Counted from the stretch's first letter, positions 1 to 9,367 are shown. The stretch is 64,000 nucleotides of DNA from an uncultured Eubacteriales bacterium (GCA_900316115.1 ONBN01000001.1:42776-106775), one strand, 5' to 3'. Numbers and translations: made by a program. The notes: a model not told the origin generated them from the letters alone.

Positions 1-1488
1 GAGCATCCGGTGGATATCGTCCTCACAGATATTTGCATGCCATATATGGATGGCATGGAGTTAAGCCGGTTTCTCCATGAGAGTTATCCGGATATTTTTA
101 TTGTTATTTTCAGCGGCTTCGGAGAATTTGAGTATGCCCAGAAGGCTATCCAGTATGGGGTAAGCGAGTATCTTCTTAAGCCTGTGACAGCCATGGAACT
201 GCGAGAAGTGATCGGTAAAGTAAAAGCCAAGATCGATGAGAAGCGGGGAGCCAGGGAGCAGATGGATACACTGCTTCAGACCTCTGAGGATTATCGGGAT
301 AATGCGCTGATGATCCGTTCAGATGCCCTAGAAGGGCTGGTGTCCTGTACCAGGGACATACAGGAAAGCATCCATCAGCTGGAAAGACTTGGAATCTATC
401 TGGATGCCCAGTCTTACAGGGTAGCCATTATTGACCTGGATGCCTATTCCCAGCTTTTTCAGATTGGTTCAGAGCAGAGACAGGAAAGCCAGCTGATGAC
501 CTTTGTGCTTTTTAATATCAGTGATGAGATCGTAAGCCGGGAGGATGCAGGCGTCGCATATCAGGAAGGCAGCAGCAGGGTCTGCGTTCTTTTTACTGGA
601 GAAAAGAATAAAGAATTTGAAAACAGGATCCAGCTGGTATGTAAGGAAATCCAGGAAAAGGCCGGGGAAGCCATTGGTATGGGGGTGTCTGTTGGTATCG
701 GAGGCTGGGTGAGAAGCCTGACAGAACTGCATTTTTCTCACGAACAGGCACAGAAGGCCATAGAGTGCAGATATCTTCTTGGAGGCAATCTTCTCATTGA
801 TATGGAAGATGAGAAGGAACAGGAAAGCCGTCTTTCTATTCAGGTGTTTCTGGAGGATCTGACAGAAGGCCTGAAAACCGGGAGTCAAAAGCAGGTGGAA
901 ATGTGCCTGGAGCAGATCGTACAACAGATCCAGGCAGCCCGTGTAGGGAAAAGCAGAGCCTGCGGATATCTGCAGCAGATCATCCGTACCATTGGATATT
1001 GCCTTGGCTCTGTTACCGGAGATTACGAAAAGGAATTAAAGCAAAGAGAAGCGCTGCAGGCCAAGATTTCAGAGCAGCGTACCTTCCAGGAAGCAGTAAA
1101 GCTGGTAAAGGAATATGCGGCAAGATCCTTTGAAGAGCTTCAGATGCTGAACAGCTCCAGTGGACACAGACAGGCTGCCCTTGCCATGGACTATATCCAG
1201 GCTCGCTATATGCAGCCGGACCTGAGCCTGAATCAGATCTGTTCATATCTGAATATCAGTACCAGCTATTTTTCTACTGTTTTTAAAGAGATGACAGGCG
1301 AAACATTTATTGAAGTGCTGGGAAGGCTGCGGATCGAAAAGGCCATGGAGCTTCTGGAAAATACCACTTTGAAAAACTATGAGATCGCAGAGAAGGTAGG
1401 CTTTGCAGATCCACATTATTTCGGGATCTGTTTTAAGAAAATGACCGGCAAGACACCTACGGAATATGCTAGGGAGAGGCGCAGATGA
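1..1488 (+). CDS. YesN-type response regulator, AraC output (5' partial)
   Basis: The reading frame is open from base 1, so the true start lies upstream of the window; the first in-frame start-like codon (GTG at 10) falls inside the receiver domain. What remains begins in a REC domain: the phospho-acceptor Asp lies in the LTDICMP stretch (bases 28-30), followed by MDG and the conserved KP near base 180. A middle region of about 250 residues of the type found in YesN proteins follows. The C-terminal 100 residues hold two AraC-type helix-turn-helices ending in a KTPTEYARERRR tail. It overlaps the kinase gene by 4 bases (ATGA), so the two are translationally coupled. The likely role is to activate the sugar importer at 4444-9112 when phosphorylated by the neighbouring kinase. 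Family assignment is firm; the target is inferred from position. Confidence 0.93.
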   Translation, partial: EHPVDIVLTDICMPYMDGMELSRFLHESYPDIFIVIFSGFGEFEYAQKAIQYGVSEYLLKPVTAMELREVIGKVKAKIDEKRGAREQMDTLLQTSEDYRDNALMIRSDALEGLVSCTRDIQESIHQLERLGIYLDAQSYRVAIIDLDAYSQLFQIGSEQRQESQLMTFVLFNISDEIVSREDAGVAYQEGSSRVCVLFTGEKNKEFENRIQLVCKEIQEKAGEAIGMGVSVGIGGWVRSLTELHFSHEQAQKAIECRYLLGGNLLIDMEDEKEQESRLSIQVFLEDLTEGLKTGSQKQVEMCLEQIVQQIQAARVGKSRACGYLQQIIRTIGYCLGSVTGDYEKELKQREALQAKISEQRTFQEAVKLVKEYAARSFEELQMLNSSSGHRQAALAMDYIQARYMQPDLSLNQICSYLNISTSYFSTVFKEMTGETFIEVLGRLRIEKAMELLENTTLKNYEIAEKVGFADPHYFGICFKKMTGKTPTEYARERRR

Positions 1489-3290
1489 AGGTAAAAAAGA
1501 GAAAAAGGGATGTGCTCCGGCATTTTAAAAGTGTGCGAAGCGCACTTTTTGCTGCGATTTCTGTACTGGTATTGTGCGCAGTGATCACTGTGGTAGGAAT
1601 TTCCCTGCGTTTTACCAGAACCTCGGTATTTGATAATGCGGTGGTTTATACCAGGACCATCGTGCGTCAGACCAATCAGATTATAGATTCTTATATTGAT
1701 TATATGGACAATATTGTATCCATGGTGTCCGGCAGCAGGGATGCCCAGACATTTCTGTATGACAAGGATGAAGATGATCTTCAGGCTTCTGAGAGCAGAC
1801 AGCGTCTCGTAGAACAGTTCCGCACGATTTTAAAAAGCCGCAGCGATATACGTAACATTGGGGTAATCCAGAAAGACGGGAACCGGCTTTTCAATAATGG
1901 AGGCCAGCAGCAGAATGCATATCTTGATCTGGATACACAGACCTGGTACAAGGATGCCATAGCCAGCAACCGTTCTGTGCTTACCTCCTCCCATGTGCAG
2001 CATGTGATCCGGGGAGAACGTCCCTGGGTGATCACAGTAAGCCGTGGAGTACGTAATTTTACAGGAAGCGGTAACAGAGAAGGGGTTGTATTCATTGATC
2101 TGAACTACAGTGCAATCAGTGAATTGTGCGATCAGAACAGCATCGGGTCCAAAGGATATGTTTTCCTTCTTGATCAGGATGGAAATATTGTTTATCATCC
2201 ACAGCAGCAACAGCTTTACAATGAACTTCAGACAGAGAATATTGATCTTGTGATGAATACAGATCAGGAGACTGTGATGACCGGAAGCGGAGACAACGCC
2301 AGGCTCTATACCATTTCCAGGTCTGAGAAAACAGGCTGGACAGTGGTGGGCTGTACGAATACGGCAGAGCTTTTGAAGGACAGCAAAAAGGCTCAGAGCA
2401 TTTATGTGGTAGTGGCCATTCTTCTGATCATTGTAGCACTGCTTTTTTCTAATATGATCGCAAGGAATATTACCCTGCCGATCCAGCAGCTGAGGGATTC
2501 CATGGAAAAGGTACAGGAAGGGGATTTTGGGGCAGCAGAAGTAGAAGTTATCTCCCAGAATGAGGTTGGAAGTCTGACACGGTCCTTTAATATAATGACC
2601 AGCAGGATCCAGGAATTGATGGAGCAGAATATTTATGAACAGCAGCAGAAAAGGAAAAGCGAACTGAAAGCATTGCAGTCTCAGATCAACCCCCATTTTC
2701 TGTACAATACACTGGATTCCATCATATGGATGGCAGAAGGAAAGAAAAATGAGGAAGTGGTGATCATGACAGCTTCCCTGGCACGGCTTTTGCGCCAGAG
2801 CATCAGTAATGAAGAGGAGCAGGTCCCCATCCGTCAGGAAGTAGAGTATGCAAGAAGCTATCTGACCATTCAGAAAATGCGTTATAAGGACAAACTGGAA
2901 TTTCAGATCCAGGTAGAGGAAGAGATTCTTGGAGTGCAGATCATTAAGCTGGTACTTCAGCCTCTTATTGAGAATGCCATCTATCATGGACTGAAATATA
3001 AAGAAGGCAAAGGGCTGCTGGTAGTCAGCGGATGCAGGGAAGGGGAAAATGCTGTGATCCGGATCCAGGACAACGGAGCTGGTATGGATGAACAGACCCT
3101 GTCCCATATTTTTGAAAAGCATAAGGTAAATTACCGGTCAAACGGAGTGGGAGTCTATAACGTGCAGCAGCGGATTCAGCTGTATTACGGAACGGATTAC
3201 GGGATCACATATACCAGCAGGCCAGGGGAGGGCACCACTGCCACTATTGTGATTCCAATGAAACAGGAGGCTGATCATGAAAAAATATAA
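1485..3290 (+). CDS. YesM/LytS-type sensor histidine kinase
   Basis: This 601-aa membrane kinase has a first transmembrane helix at about residues 18-42, an extracellular sensing domain (about 43-300, Cache-like), a second helix (306-326) and a HAMP linker to about 378. A His_kinase domain follows with the phospho-His in QINPHFLYNTL (H404). The ATPase domain has the N box QPLIENAIYHG (492-502) and the G1 box QDNGAGMD. The INPHFLYN form is typical of kinases that pair with YesN/AraC regulators, which matches the upstream gene. It overlaps that gene by 4 bases and the downstream binding-protein gene by 14 bases, so the three probably form one translational unit. The ligand is probably a sugar, perhaps presented by the anchored binding protein encoded next; this is inferred. 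Confidence 0.95.
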   Translation: MKVKKRKRDVLRHFKSVRSALFAAISVLVLCAVITVVGISLRFTRTSVFDNAVVYTRTIVRQTNQIIDSYIDYMDNIVSMVSGSRDAQTFLYDKDEDDLQASESRQRLVEQFRTILKSRSDIRNIGVIQKDGNRLFNNGGQQQNAYLDLDTQTWYKDAIASNRSVLTSSHVQHVIRGERPWVITVSRGVRNFTGSGNREGVVFIDLNYSAISELCDQNSIGSKGYVFLLDQDGNIVYHPQQQQLYNELQTENIDLVMNTDQETVMTGSGDNARLYTISRSEKTGWTVVGCTNTAELLKDSKKAQSIYVVVAILLIIVALLFSNMIARNITLPIQQLRDSMEKVQEGDFGAAEVEVISQNEVGSLTRSFNIMTSRIQELMEQNIYEQQQKRKSELKALQSQINPHFLYNTLDSIIWMAEGKKNEEVVIMTASLARLLRQSISNEEEQVPIRQEVEYARSYLTIQKMRYKDKLEFQIQVEEEILGVQIIKLVLQPLIENAIYHGLKYKEGKGLLVVSGCREGENAVIRIQDNGAGMDEQTLSHIFEKHKVNYRSNGVGVYNVQQRIQLYYGTDYGITYTSRPGEGTTATIVIPMKQEADHEKI

Positions 3291-4269
3291 AAGATGGATT
3301 GCAATGGGTGTGATCGGCTTTCTGGTATTTCTGGGGCTTTTTACCGGATACATCTTGCAGCAGAAAAAAAGCAGCACTCCTTTGTCTTTGATCTACATTC
3401 CCAAAACAGAAGACGGAACCAGTGATTTCTGGTCTTCCCTTATTTCAGGAGCGCGCATGGCTGCCAGTGAATACGGGGCACAGCTGGAAGTGTTGGCCCC
3501 TGAGAATGAGCAGGACGTGGAGGGGCAGATCAATCTTCTGAAAGAAGCGATTAAAAAAAATCCGGATGGGATCCTTTTTTCCACATCCAGCAGTAATGCA
3601 GCGATTGAAGATCTGAAAAAGGTAAAGGAAAAGGGTATCTGCCTTACCTATATCGATTCCTGTACCAGCGAGGAACTACAGGATCTGACAGTGGCTACAG
3701 ATAATGTGGAAGCAGGGAGAAGACTTGGGGAATATGCAAGAACGATTGTGGATAAAGATGATAAAATCGCTGTGATCAGCCATGTAAAAGGAGTATCTAC
3801 AGCCGTGGAACGGGAGCAGGGGTTCCGGGAAGGGCTGGGAGATTATGCAGATAATATTGTAGAAGTGGTATACTGTAATTCCCTTTTTGACAGATCCTAC
3901 AAGCTGGCTAAGGAACTGATGGAAAAATATCCGGATCTGAAGATGATCGCAGGAATGAATGAATATTCCTCTGTAGGCGCTGCCAGGGCAGTGAAAGAGG
4001 CAGATGCAAAGGACAGGATCGCAACGGTAGGCATAGACAGCTCTCAGGAGGCTGTGCAGCTGATGGAACAGGGGGTTTTTAAAGCCTTTGTAGTACAGAA
4101 AGCCTTTAAAATGGGATATCTTGGGGTAAAAGAAACCGTTCTCCGTCTGGAAGGGAAAACAGCGGAAAAGAATGTGGATTCCGGGTGTGAACTGATCACA
4201 CCGGAAAATATGTACAACAGTGAGATGGAAAAACTTTTATTCCCGTTTAACACAAAAAAGAATACATAA
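3277..4269 (+). CDS. Membrane-anchored sugar-binding protein (RbsB-like), probable sensor partner
   Basis: This is a 330-aa periplasmic-binding-protein family 1 (RbsB/XylF-like) protein. The N-terminus has one hydrophobic helix (about residues 7-29) followed by QQKKSS. There is no lipobox Cys and no clear signal-peptidase site, so an uncleaved membrane anchor is expected. The rest is a two-lobed sugar-binding fold, with the ligand-pocket run TYIDS and the hinge motif TVGIDSSQEAV. The gene overlaps the kinase gene and is followed by a terminator, so it belongs to the signalling unit and not the importer, which has its own binding protein at 8033. The arrangement recalls XylFII-LytS-YesN of Clostridium beijerinckii, where an anchored xylose-binding protein feeds the kinase. 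That role is inferred here. Confidence 0.85.
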   Translation: MKKYKRWIAMGVIGFLVFLGLFTGYILQQKKSSTPLSLIYIPKTEDGTSDFWSSLISGARMAASEYGAQLEVLAPENEQDVEGQINLLKEAIKKNPDGILFSTSSSNAAIEDLKKVKEKGICLTYIDSCTSEELQDLTVATDNVEAGRRLGEYARTIVDKDDKIAVISHVKGVSTAVEREQGFREGLGDYADNIVEVVYCNSLFDRSYKLAKELMEKYPDLKMIAGMNEYSSVGAARAVKEADAKDRIATVGIDSSQEAVQLMEQGVFKAFVVQKAFKMGYLGVKETVLRLEGKTAEKNVDSGCELITPENMYNSEMEKLLFPFNTKKNT

Positions 4270-4279
4270 ACGTAACAGA

Positions 4280-4307
4280 AGAGAGCGGAGAGATCCGTTC
4301 TCTTTTT
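4280..4307 (+). terminator. Rho-independent terminator after sensor operon
   Basis: A 10-bp stem AGAGAGCGGA / TCCGTTCTCT (one G-U pair) with a GAGA loop is followed by TTTTT. It lies 10 bases after the binding-protein stop and separates the sensor unit from the importer. Confidence 0.88.
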
Positions 4308-4443
4308 GCGTTCCATAAAAAAGGTAAATAAATTCCTTACCGTAAATTTTTAACCTTTTTACAGAATATATTCCATTAAAATCCAGATAGCCACAAGATA
4401 TAATAAGCACAGTTGAAGGGAAACGAAATGAGGAGGAACGGAA

Positions 4444-5427
4444 ATGGAAAATTTCAAAAACAGCCCATTTGTAAAAAAGGTTGGATTTAACAGGATTGTA
4501 TTATGTGGTGTGCTGCTTGTTATGTACATTGCATTTGCAGTCATCAGCCCTACGTTTTTAAGCTATTCCCGAATCCTGAGTGCATTAAATTATGCATACT
4601 TTCTTGGATTCCTGGCACTTGGTGTTACCTTTGTAATTGCTACCGGCGGTATTGATTTCTCAATCGGTCCGGTGATGTTCTGTGCGGCACTGATCGCCGG
4701 AAGACTTTTGACAAAAGACGGCATACCTACAGGAGCAGCTCTTCTGGTATGTGTTCTGGTAGGACTTGCATTTGGTATCTGGAACGGATTCCTGGTAGCC
4801 TACATGGGACTTCCGTCATTTATTTCTTCCATGGCGTCCATGATGCTGGCAAAGGGAATCGGATCTGTATTCACACAGACACAGACCATCAGCTGGCCCC
4901 AGTCAAGTGATGTATCCGGCTGGTACAGAAGCCTGGTAAGAATGAAGATCGGAAACACAGATTTCCCCATGGGGCTTGTGATCCTTCTGGTGATCGCAGT
5001 GATCTGCGGGATCATCCTGAATAACACAAAGGCAGGAAGATACATCCTCTGCCTGGGCAGCAACAAAGAGGCAGTCAGATTATCCGGTGTTAATGTTAAG
5101 AAATGGGAAATGCTGGCATACGTGATCTGCGGAACACTTGCAGGAGTTGCAGCGATTGCCTATGTTGGTGCTTATACAACGGTTCAGCCTGGACTTGGTG
5201 ATACATTTAATAATGATGCTATCGCAAGCTGTGTTATGGGAGGAACTTCCATGGCAGGTGGTGTGGCTTCCATCGGAGGAAGTATCATCGGTGTCCTGAT
5301 CGTATCACTTCTTCAGGAAGGTATCCTTGCAATGGGCTTCCAGAAAGATTATCAGTATGTAATTACCGGTATCATCGTTCTTCTGGCAGTGTATGCTGAT
5401 GTTCGGAGTAAGAAGAGAAAGAACTGA
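4444..5427 (+). CDS. Sugar ABC transporter permease (RbsC-like)
   Basis: A 327-aa integral membrane permease of the ribose/galactose class with roughly eight to ten hydrophobic segments. It carries the family motif TGGIDFSIGPVMF after the second or third helix and the cytoplasmic coupling stretch GSNKEAVRLSGVNVKKWE, then GGTSMAGGVASIGGSIIGV near the C-terminus. The start has the ribosome binding site GAGGAGG 8 bases upstream. It is the first gene of an importer operon (permease, ATPase, permease, binding protein). The second permease at 6975 is about the same length and related, so the channel is probably a heterodimer. The substrate is a pentose or deoxyhexose by family, and rhamnose is possible given rhaBA downstream, but the sequence alone does not settle it. 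Confidence 0.93.
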   Translation: MENFKNSPFVKKVGFNRIVLCGVLLVMYIAFAVISPTFLSYSRILSALNYAYFLGFLALGVTFVIATGGIDFSIGPVMFCAALIAGRLLTKDGIPTGAALLVCVLVGLAFGIWNGFLVAYMGLPSFISSMASMMLAKGIGSVFTQTQTISWPQSSDVSGWYRSLVRMKIGNTDFPMGLVILLVIAVICGIILNNTKAGRYILCLGSNKEAVRLSGVNVKKWEMLAYVICGTLAGVAAIAYVGAYTTVQPGLGDTFNNDAIASCVMGGTSMAGGVASIGGSIIGVLIVSLLQEGILAMGFQKDYQYVITGIIVLLAVYADVRSKKRKN

Positions 5428-5465
5428 TGTGTGACTACAATAAGGTAGAGAGAAAGGATAGAGAT

Positions 5466-6959
5466 ATGGGTGAAGTCATTTTAACAATGAAGGGTATAGA
5501 TAAATCTTTCCCCGGCGTCCATGCACTGGACCATGTTGACCTGGAGATCAGAAAGGGCGAGGTTCATGCTCTGATGGGAGAGAACGGAGCCGGTAAATCC
5601 ACTCTGATGAAGGTTCTGACCGGTATTTATTCCAAAGATTCCGGATCCATTACATATGAGGGAAAAGAAGTAGAGTTTACAAGCCCCAGGGATGCACAGA
5701 ATGCAGGTATTGTGATCGTGCACCAGGAGTTGAACATGTTGAATCATCTTACAGTGGCACAGAATATTTTTATCGGCCGTGAGATCATGAATGGCAAGCT
5801 GATCAATGATGCAAAGATGAATGAAGAAGCAGCAAAGCTTTTCCGGCAGCTGAACATCGATATTGATCCAAAAGAGAAAATGGGAAATCTTACCGTTGGA
5901 AAGCAGCAGATGTGTGAGATCGCAAAAGCGATTTCCCATGAAGCAAAGGTGATCATTTTTGATGAGCCTTCTGCGGCTCTTACAGAATCTGAGATTGAAG
6001 AACTGTTCAAGATCATCCGTGACCTAAGGGATAAGCAGCTGGGAATTGTTTATATTTCCCACCGTATGGATGAGATCAAGGTGATCACAGACCGTGTAAC
6101 CGTTATGCGTGACGGCAGCTATGTAGGAACCCTGATCACAAAGGATTGCACAAAGGACGACATCATCAATATGATGGTTGGCCGTGTAATTTATGAAGAT
6201 CCAAAGACAGAAAGCAATGTGGCACCGGATGCACCGGTTGTTCTGAAGGTAGAACACCTGAATGCAGGCAAAATGGTACAGGATGTAAGCTTTGAGCTTC
6301 GCAAAGGAGAGATCCTTGGTTTCTCCGGACTGATGGGAGCCGGGCGTACAGAGACTGCCAGGGCTTTATTCGGGGCTGATCCCAAAGACAGCGGCGATAT
6401 CTATGTAAATGGAAAAAAAGTAGATATCAAGAATCCTATGGATGCTGTTAAGTGCGGAATCGGTTATCTGTCAGAGGACAGAAAGCGCTACGGGATCGTT
6501 GTAGCCAAAAGTGTTGCAGAGAATTCCACCATGGCAAGCATGGAGAATTTCATGAATGGAATCTTCATCAACAAGAAAAAAGAAAATGAGATCGCAAAGA
6601 AATATGTAAATGAACTGAAAACAAAAACGCCAGGGGTAGATCAGCTGGTAGTAAATCTTTCCGGTGGAAACCAGCAGAAGGTGGTTATCGCCAAATGGCT
6701 GGTAAGAAACTGTGATATCCTGATCTTTGACGAGCCTACCAGAGGTATTGATGTAGGTGCGAAAAGTGAGATCTATCACCTGATGAATGAATTGGTGGCA
6801 GAAGGAAAGTCGATCATTATGATTTCCTCTGAAATGACAGAAATTCTGAGAATGAGTGACCGTATCGTGGTAATGTGTGAAGGGAAGAAGACCGGTGAGA
6901 TCGATATCGCAGAGGCAACCCAGGAAAACATCATGCATGCGGCTACCAGAAGAGAGTAA
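5466..6959 (+). CDS. Sugar ABC transporter ATPase (RbsA/MglA-like)
   Basis: This 497-aa protein has two ATP-binding cassettes. The first has Walker A GENGAGKS (38-45) and Walker B IIFDEPSAAL. The second has LSGGNQQKVV and ILIFDEPTRGIDVG, with the degenerate second Walker A usual in this family. The frame is open from 5427, but residues encoded upstream of 5466 do not match the family. The ATG at 5466 is preceded by AGAAAGGA and gives the normal MGEVILTMKGI start, so I place it there. It lies between two permease genes and energises import through them. Confidence 0.95.
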   Translation: MGEVILTMKGIDKSFPGVHALDHVDLEIRKGEVHALMGENGAGKSTLMKVLTGIYSKDSGSITYEGKEVEFTSPRDAQNAGIVIVHQELNMLNHLTVAQNIFIGREIMNGKLINDAKMNEEAAKLFRQLNIDIDPKEKMGNLTVGKQQMCEIAKAISHEAKVIIFDEPSAALTESEIEELFKIIRDLRDKQLGIVYISHRMDEIKVITDRVTVMRDGSYVGTLITKDCTKDDIINMMVGRVIYEDPKTESNVAPDAPVVLKVEHLNAGKMVQDVSFELRKGEILGFSGLMGAGRTETARALFGADPKDSGDIYVNGKKVDIKNPMDAVKCGIGYLSEDRKRYGIVVAKSVAENSTMASMENFMNGIFINKKKENEIAKKYVNELKTKTPGVDQLVVNLSGGNQQKVVIAKWLVRNCDILIFDEPTRGIDVGAKSEIYHLMNELVAEGKSIIMISSEMTEILRMSDRIVVMCEGKKTGEIDIAEATQENIMHAATRRE

Positions 6960-6974
6960 GAGGAGGAAAGAAAA

Positions 6975-7979
6975 ATGGCAGATAGAGAAAAAAAGGGGAA
7001 TGCTTTTACCAACAATCCCATTGTAAAAGCCATTGGAACCCAGAAGATCGTGGTTGTACTGGTTATTGTTTTCCTGGCGATCATGTTTTCCATTGGAAGT
7101 CCGGCTTTCAGACAGTATTCCACATTAGTTAGTATTTTTGATTATTCTTATTATATCAGCTTTATGGCAATCGGTGTTACCTTCTGCCTGATCACAGGCG
7201 GTGTGGATCTTTCCATAGGTACAGGAATGATTTGTTACGCATTGTTCGGCGGTCATCTGATCACAAAGGTAGGAATGCCTGTAGTGGTTGGTATGCTGGC
7301 AGCGATCGCACTGGGAGTCCTGATCGGTCTGTTAAATGCACTGCTTGTGGCAGTGATGGATCTGCCTCCCTTTATCGCAACACTTGGTACCATGATGATC
7401 ACCAGAGGTCTTGGTTCCCTTCTTACAGGAGCCATGAGTGTTACCTGGCCTCCAGCAGCAGCTGAAAATGGCTGGTTCCGCAGCATTTTCAAACTGAAAA
7501 TGAACGGAAAGATGATCCCTGTAGGATTTCTTCTGGTACTGATCTGTGTGATTGTAATGTCCATCTTCCTGAATAAAACAAGGGCAGGACGTTATATCAT
7601 CGCTATTGGAAGCAACAAAGAAGCAACACGCCTTTCTGGTGTAAATGTAGTAAAATACCAGTCTCTGGCTTATCTGATCTCCGGCTTTTTTGCAGGACTT
7701 GCAGGTATCGCCTATGCGGCTACATTCCAGGCAATCCCGCCGGGAACCGGAGCAGGACTGGAACTGGATGCTATCGCCGGAGCGATTATTGGTGGTACAT
7801 CCATGAATGGTGGAGTAGGGACAGTTACCGGAACCCTGTTAGGTGTTTTCGTAATGTCACTGCTGAAAACAGGTTTTCCGTACATCGGGCTGCAGGCGAA
7901 CTGGCAGCAGATCTTTACAGGTCTGGTTCTGGTTCTGGCAATCTTTATTGATGTACTGAAAAATAAAAAGACTGCATAG
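6975..7979 (+). CDS. Sugar ABC transporter permease (RbsC-like)
   Basis: A 334-aa membrane permease related to the one at 4444. It has TGGVDLSIGTGMI in the first half, GSNKEATRLSGVNVVKYQ at the cytoplasmic loop that contacts the ATPase, and GGTSMNGGVGTVTGTLLGV near the end. A strong AGAGGAGG site precedes the ATG, 15 bases after the ATPase stop. It is the third gene of the importer operon. Two distinct permeases in one operon suggest a heterodimeric channel, as in RhaPQ or LsrCD systems. Confidence 0.93.
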   Translation: MADREKKGNAFTNNPIVKAIGTQKIVVVLVIVFLAIMFSIGSPAFRQYSTLVSIFDYSYYISFMAIGVTFCLITGGVDLSIGTGMICYALFGGHLITKVGMPVVVGMLAAIALGVLIGLLNALLVAVMDLPPFIATLGTMMITRGLGSLLTGAMSVTWPPAAAENGWFRSIFKLKMNGKMIPVGFLLVLICVIVMSIFLNKTRAGRYIIAIGSNKEATRLSGVNVVKYQSLAYLISGFFAGLAGIAYAATFQAIPPGTGAGLELDAIAGAIIGGTSMNGGVGTVTGTLLGVFVMSLLKTGFPYIGLQANWQQIFTGLVLVLAIFIDVLKNKKTA

Positions 7980-8032
7980 GGGTATGCAGCAGTTACAAAA
8001 ACTATATAATTCATATCAAGGAGGATTACAAA

Positions 8033-9112
8033 ATGGCAGGAAAGAAATTAATGAGCGTTGCATTATGTGCAGCAATGGTTGGAACTATGGTTGGTGCAGT
8101 TACAGTTCATGCTGAGTCCGATTATGCAGGACTGAACATCGAGATCGTATCCAAAGGTTTCCAGCATCAGTACTGGCAGGCAGTTTTAAAAGGTGCTGAG
8201 GAAAAAGCTGAAGAATTAGGCTGTTCCATCAACTTTGTAGGACCGAACTCCGAGTCTGATATTGCAGAGCAGGTTCAGGAACTGAACTCCGCAATCAACC
8301 AGAAACCAGACGCTATCGGACTTGCTGCTCTTGATACAAGCGCATGCCTGGATGCAATCGGACAGGCTCAGGATGCTGGTATCCCGATCATCGGTTTTGA
8401 CTCCGGTGTGCCGGATGCTCCGGAAGGCGCAGTAGTTGCAAATGCTTCTACAGATAACTATGCAGCAGGTGCTCTTGCAGCAGAGAAAACATATGAAGTA
8501 TTAAAAGACAGAATCGCAAACGCTGACGGTAAAGTAAGAATCGGTGTTATGGGCCAGGATGCTACTTCCGAGTCTATCGTAAACAGAGGTCTTGGATTCA
8601 TCGATAAAATGGGCGAGCTGGTTATTGCAGACGGCAAAACTGTTTCCCTTGAAGGAAATGACAGATACGTTGGAGATGCTAAAGTGGAAGCTACAGACGA
8701 CGGTGATGTTGTGATCGAGATCCTTGTTCCTTCACAGGTAACATCTGAGCTGTCCGCAATCGACTGCCAGACACTGTTAAATAAAGACGACACAATCTGC
8801 GTATATGGTTCCAACCAGCACTCCGCAGAGGCTATGATCACTGGTAATGAGAACCTTCAGAAACTTGGCTCCGGTGATGATCAGGTTATCGGTGTTGGAT
8901 TTGACTCCGGCGCAAACATCAAAGCAGCAGTTGCTGACGGCACATTTATCGGTGCTATCACACAGGCTCCTGTAGCAATGGGCGCATCTGTAGTTGAACT
9001 TGCTTGCAAAGCTGCAAAAGGTGAGACTGTAGAAGACGTTGACAGTGGATGCCAGTGGTACACAGCAGAGAACATGAACGATGAAGAAATCGCACAGAAC
9101 CTGTACGACTAA
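8033..9112 (+). CDS. Sugar ABC transporter substrate-binding protein
   Basis: A 359-aa RbsB-family binding protein and last gene of the first importer operon, with the site CAAGGAGG upstream. The N-terminal signal peptide MAGKKLMSVALCAAMVG...VHAES has an Ala-X-Ala-like cleavage site (VHA) and no lipobox, which is unusual for a Gram-positive binding protein. The mature part has FDSGVPDAP and GVGFDSG, typical ligand-pocket segments. Codon use is strongly biased and the gene probably is highly expressed. The last 12 bases around the stop codon are duplicated in tandem (GTACGACTAAAT then GTACGACTAAAG), and a structured element follows directly. The substrate is not proven; rhamnose or a pentose is plausible. 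Confidence 0.92.
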   Translation: MAGKKLMSVALCAAMVGTMVGAVTVHAESDYAGLNIEIVSKGFQHQYWQAVLKGAEEKAEELGCSINFVGPNSESDIAEQVQELNSAINQKPDAIGLAALDTSACLDAIGQAQDAGIPIIGFDSGVPDAPEGAVVANASTDNYAAGALAAEKTYEVLKDRIANADGKVRIGVMGQDATSESIVNRGLGFIDKMGELVIADGKTVSLEGNDRYVGDAKVEATDDGDVVIEILVPSQVTSELSAIDCQTLLNKDDTICVYGSNQHSAEAMITGNENLQKLGSGDDQVIGVGFDSGANIKAAVADGTFIGAITQAPVAMGASVVELACKAAKGETVEDVDSGCQWYTAENMNDEEIAQNLYD

Positions 9113-9125
9113 ATGTACGACTAAA

Positions 9126-9242
9126 GCGAATGCAGCCTCGAAATATGAAGCTTTCGGCTGCTTGCAGACGAAAAGCTTCATATGAGAGGCTATATGAGCG
9201 CAGCGAACATCGAAAGACCGAAGGTCTTGAGATGGCATTCGC
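9126..9242 (+). repeat. Structured extragenic element with three-way-junction fold
   Basis: An 8-bp outer stem (GCGAATGC 9126-9133 with GCATTCGC 9235-9242) encloses two further stems. The first pairs AGCCTC (9134-9139) with GAGGCT (9186-9191) and continues as an 11-bp perfect pair, ATATGAAGCTT (9143-9153) with AAGCTTCATAT (9173-9183). The second is AAGACC-GAA-GGTCTT (9214-9228). It lies between the binding-protein stop and the terminator. It could be a 3' mRNA stabiliser for the abundant binding-protein message or a mobile extragenic repeat. Confidence 0.75.
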
Positions 9243-9246
9243 GCTA

Positions 9247-9283
9247 AAAAGAAAACCGGAGGCTCCCCTCCGGTTTTCTTTTT
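9247..9283 (+). terminator. Strong Rho-independent terminator of first importer operon
   Basis: The stem AAAAGAAAACCGGAGG pairs with CCTCCGGTTTTCTTTT around a CTCC loop and ends in a T run. The symmetry means it could also act on the other strand. It separates the importer from rhaBA. Confidence 0.93.
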
Positions 9284-9349
9284 AGGAACGTGACCTGGCT
9301 GGCGTGGCAATATCCACCATTTGCAAATAAGGACCTTTTTTATGGCAAA

Positions 9350-9367
9350 CAAGGTTCTTATACCTTG
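9350..9367. promoter_or_regulatory. Operator-like palindrome upstream of rhaB
   Basis: CAAGGT-TCTTAT-ACCTTG is a perfect 6-bp inverted repeat with a 6-base spacer, about 100 bases before the rhaB start. It has the size of a regulator site, but no known consensus is recognised. It could also be a chance hairpin. Confidence 0.35.

Noticed and set aside
1830-3122. 430-codon minus-strand open frame
   Set aside because: It lies fully antisense to the kinase gene and its composition (Cys/His/Ile rich) is that of a shadow.
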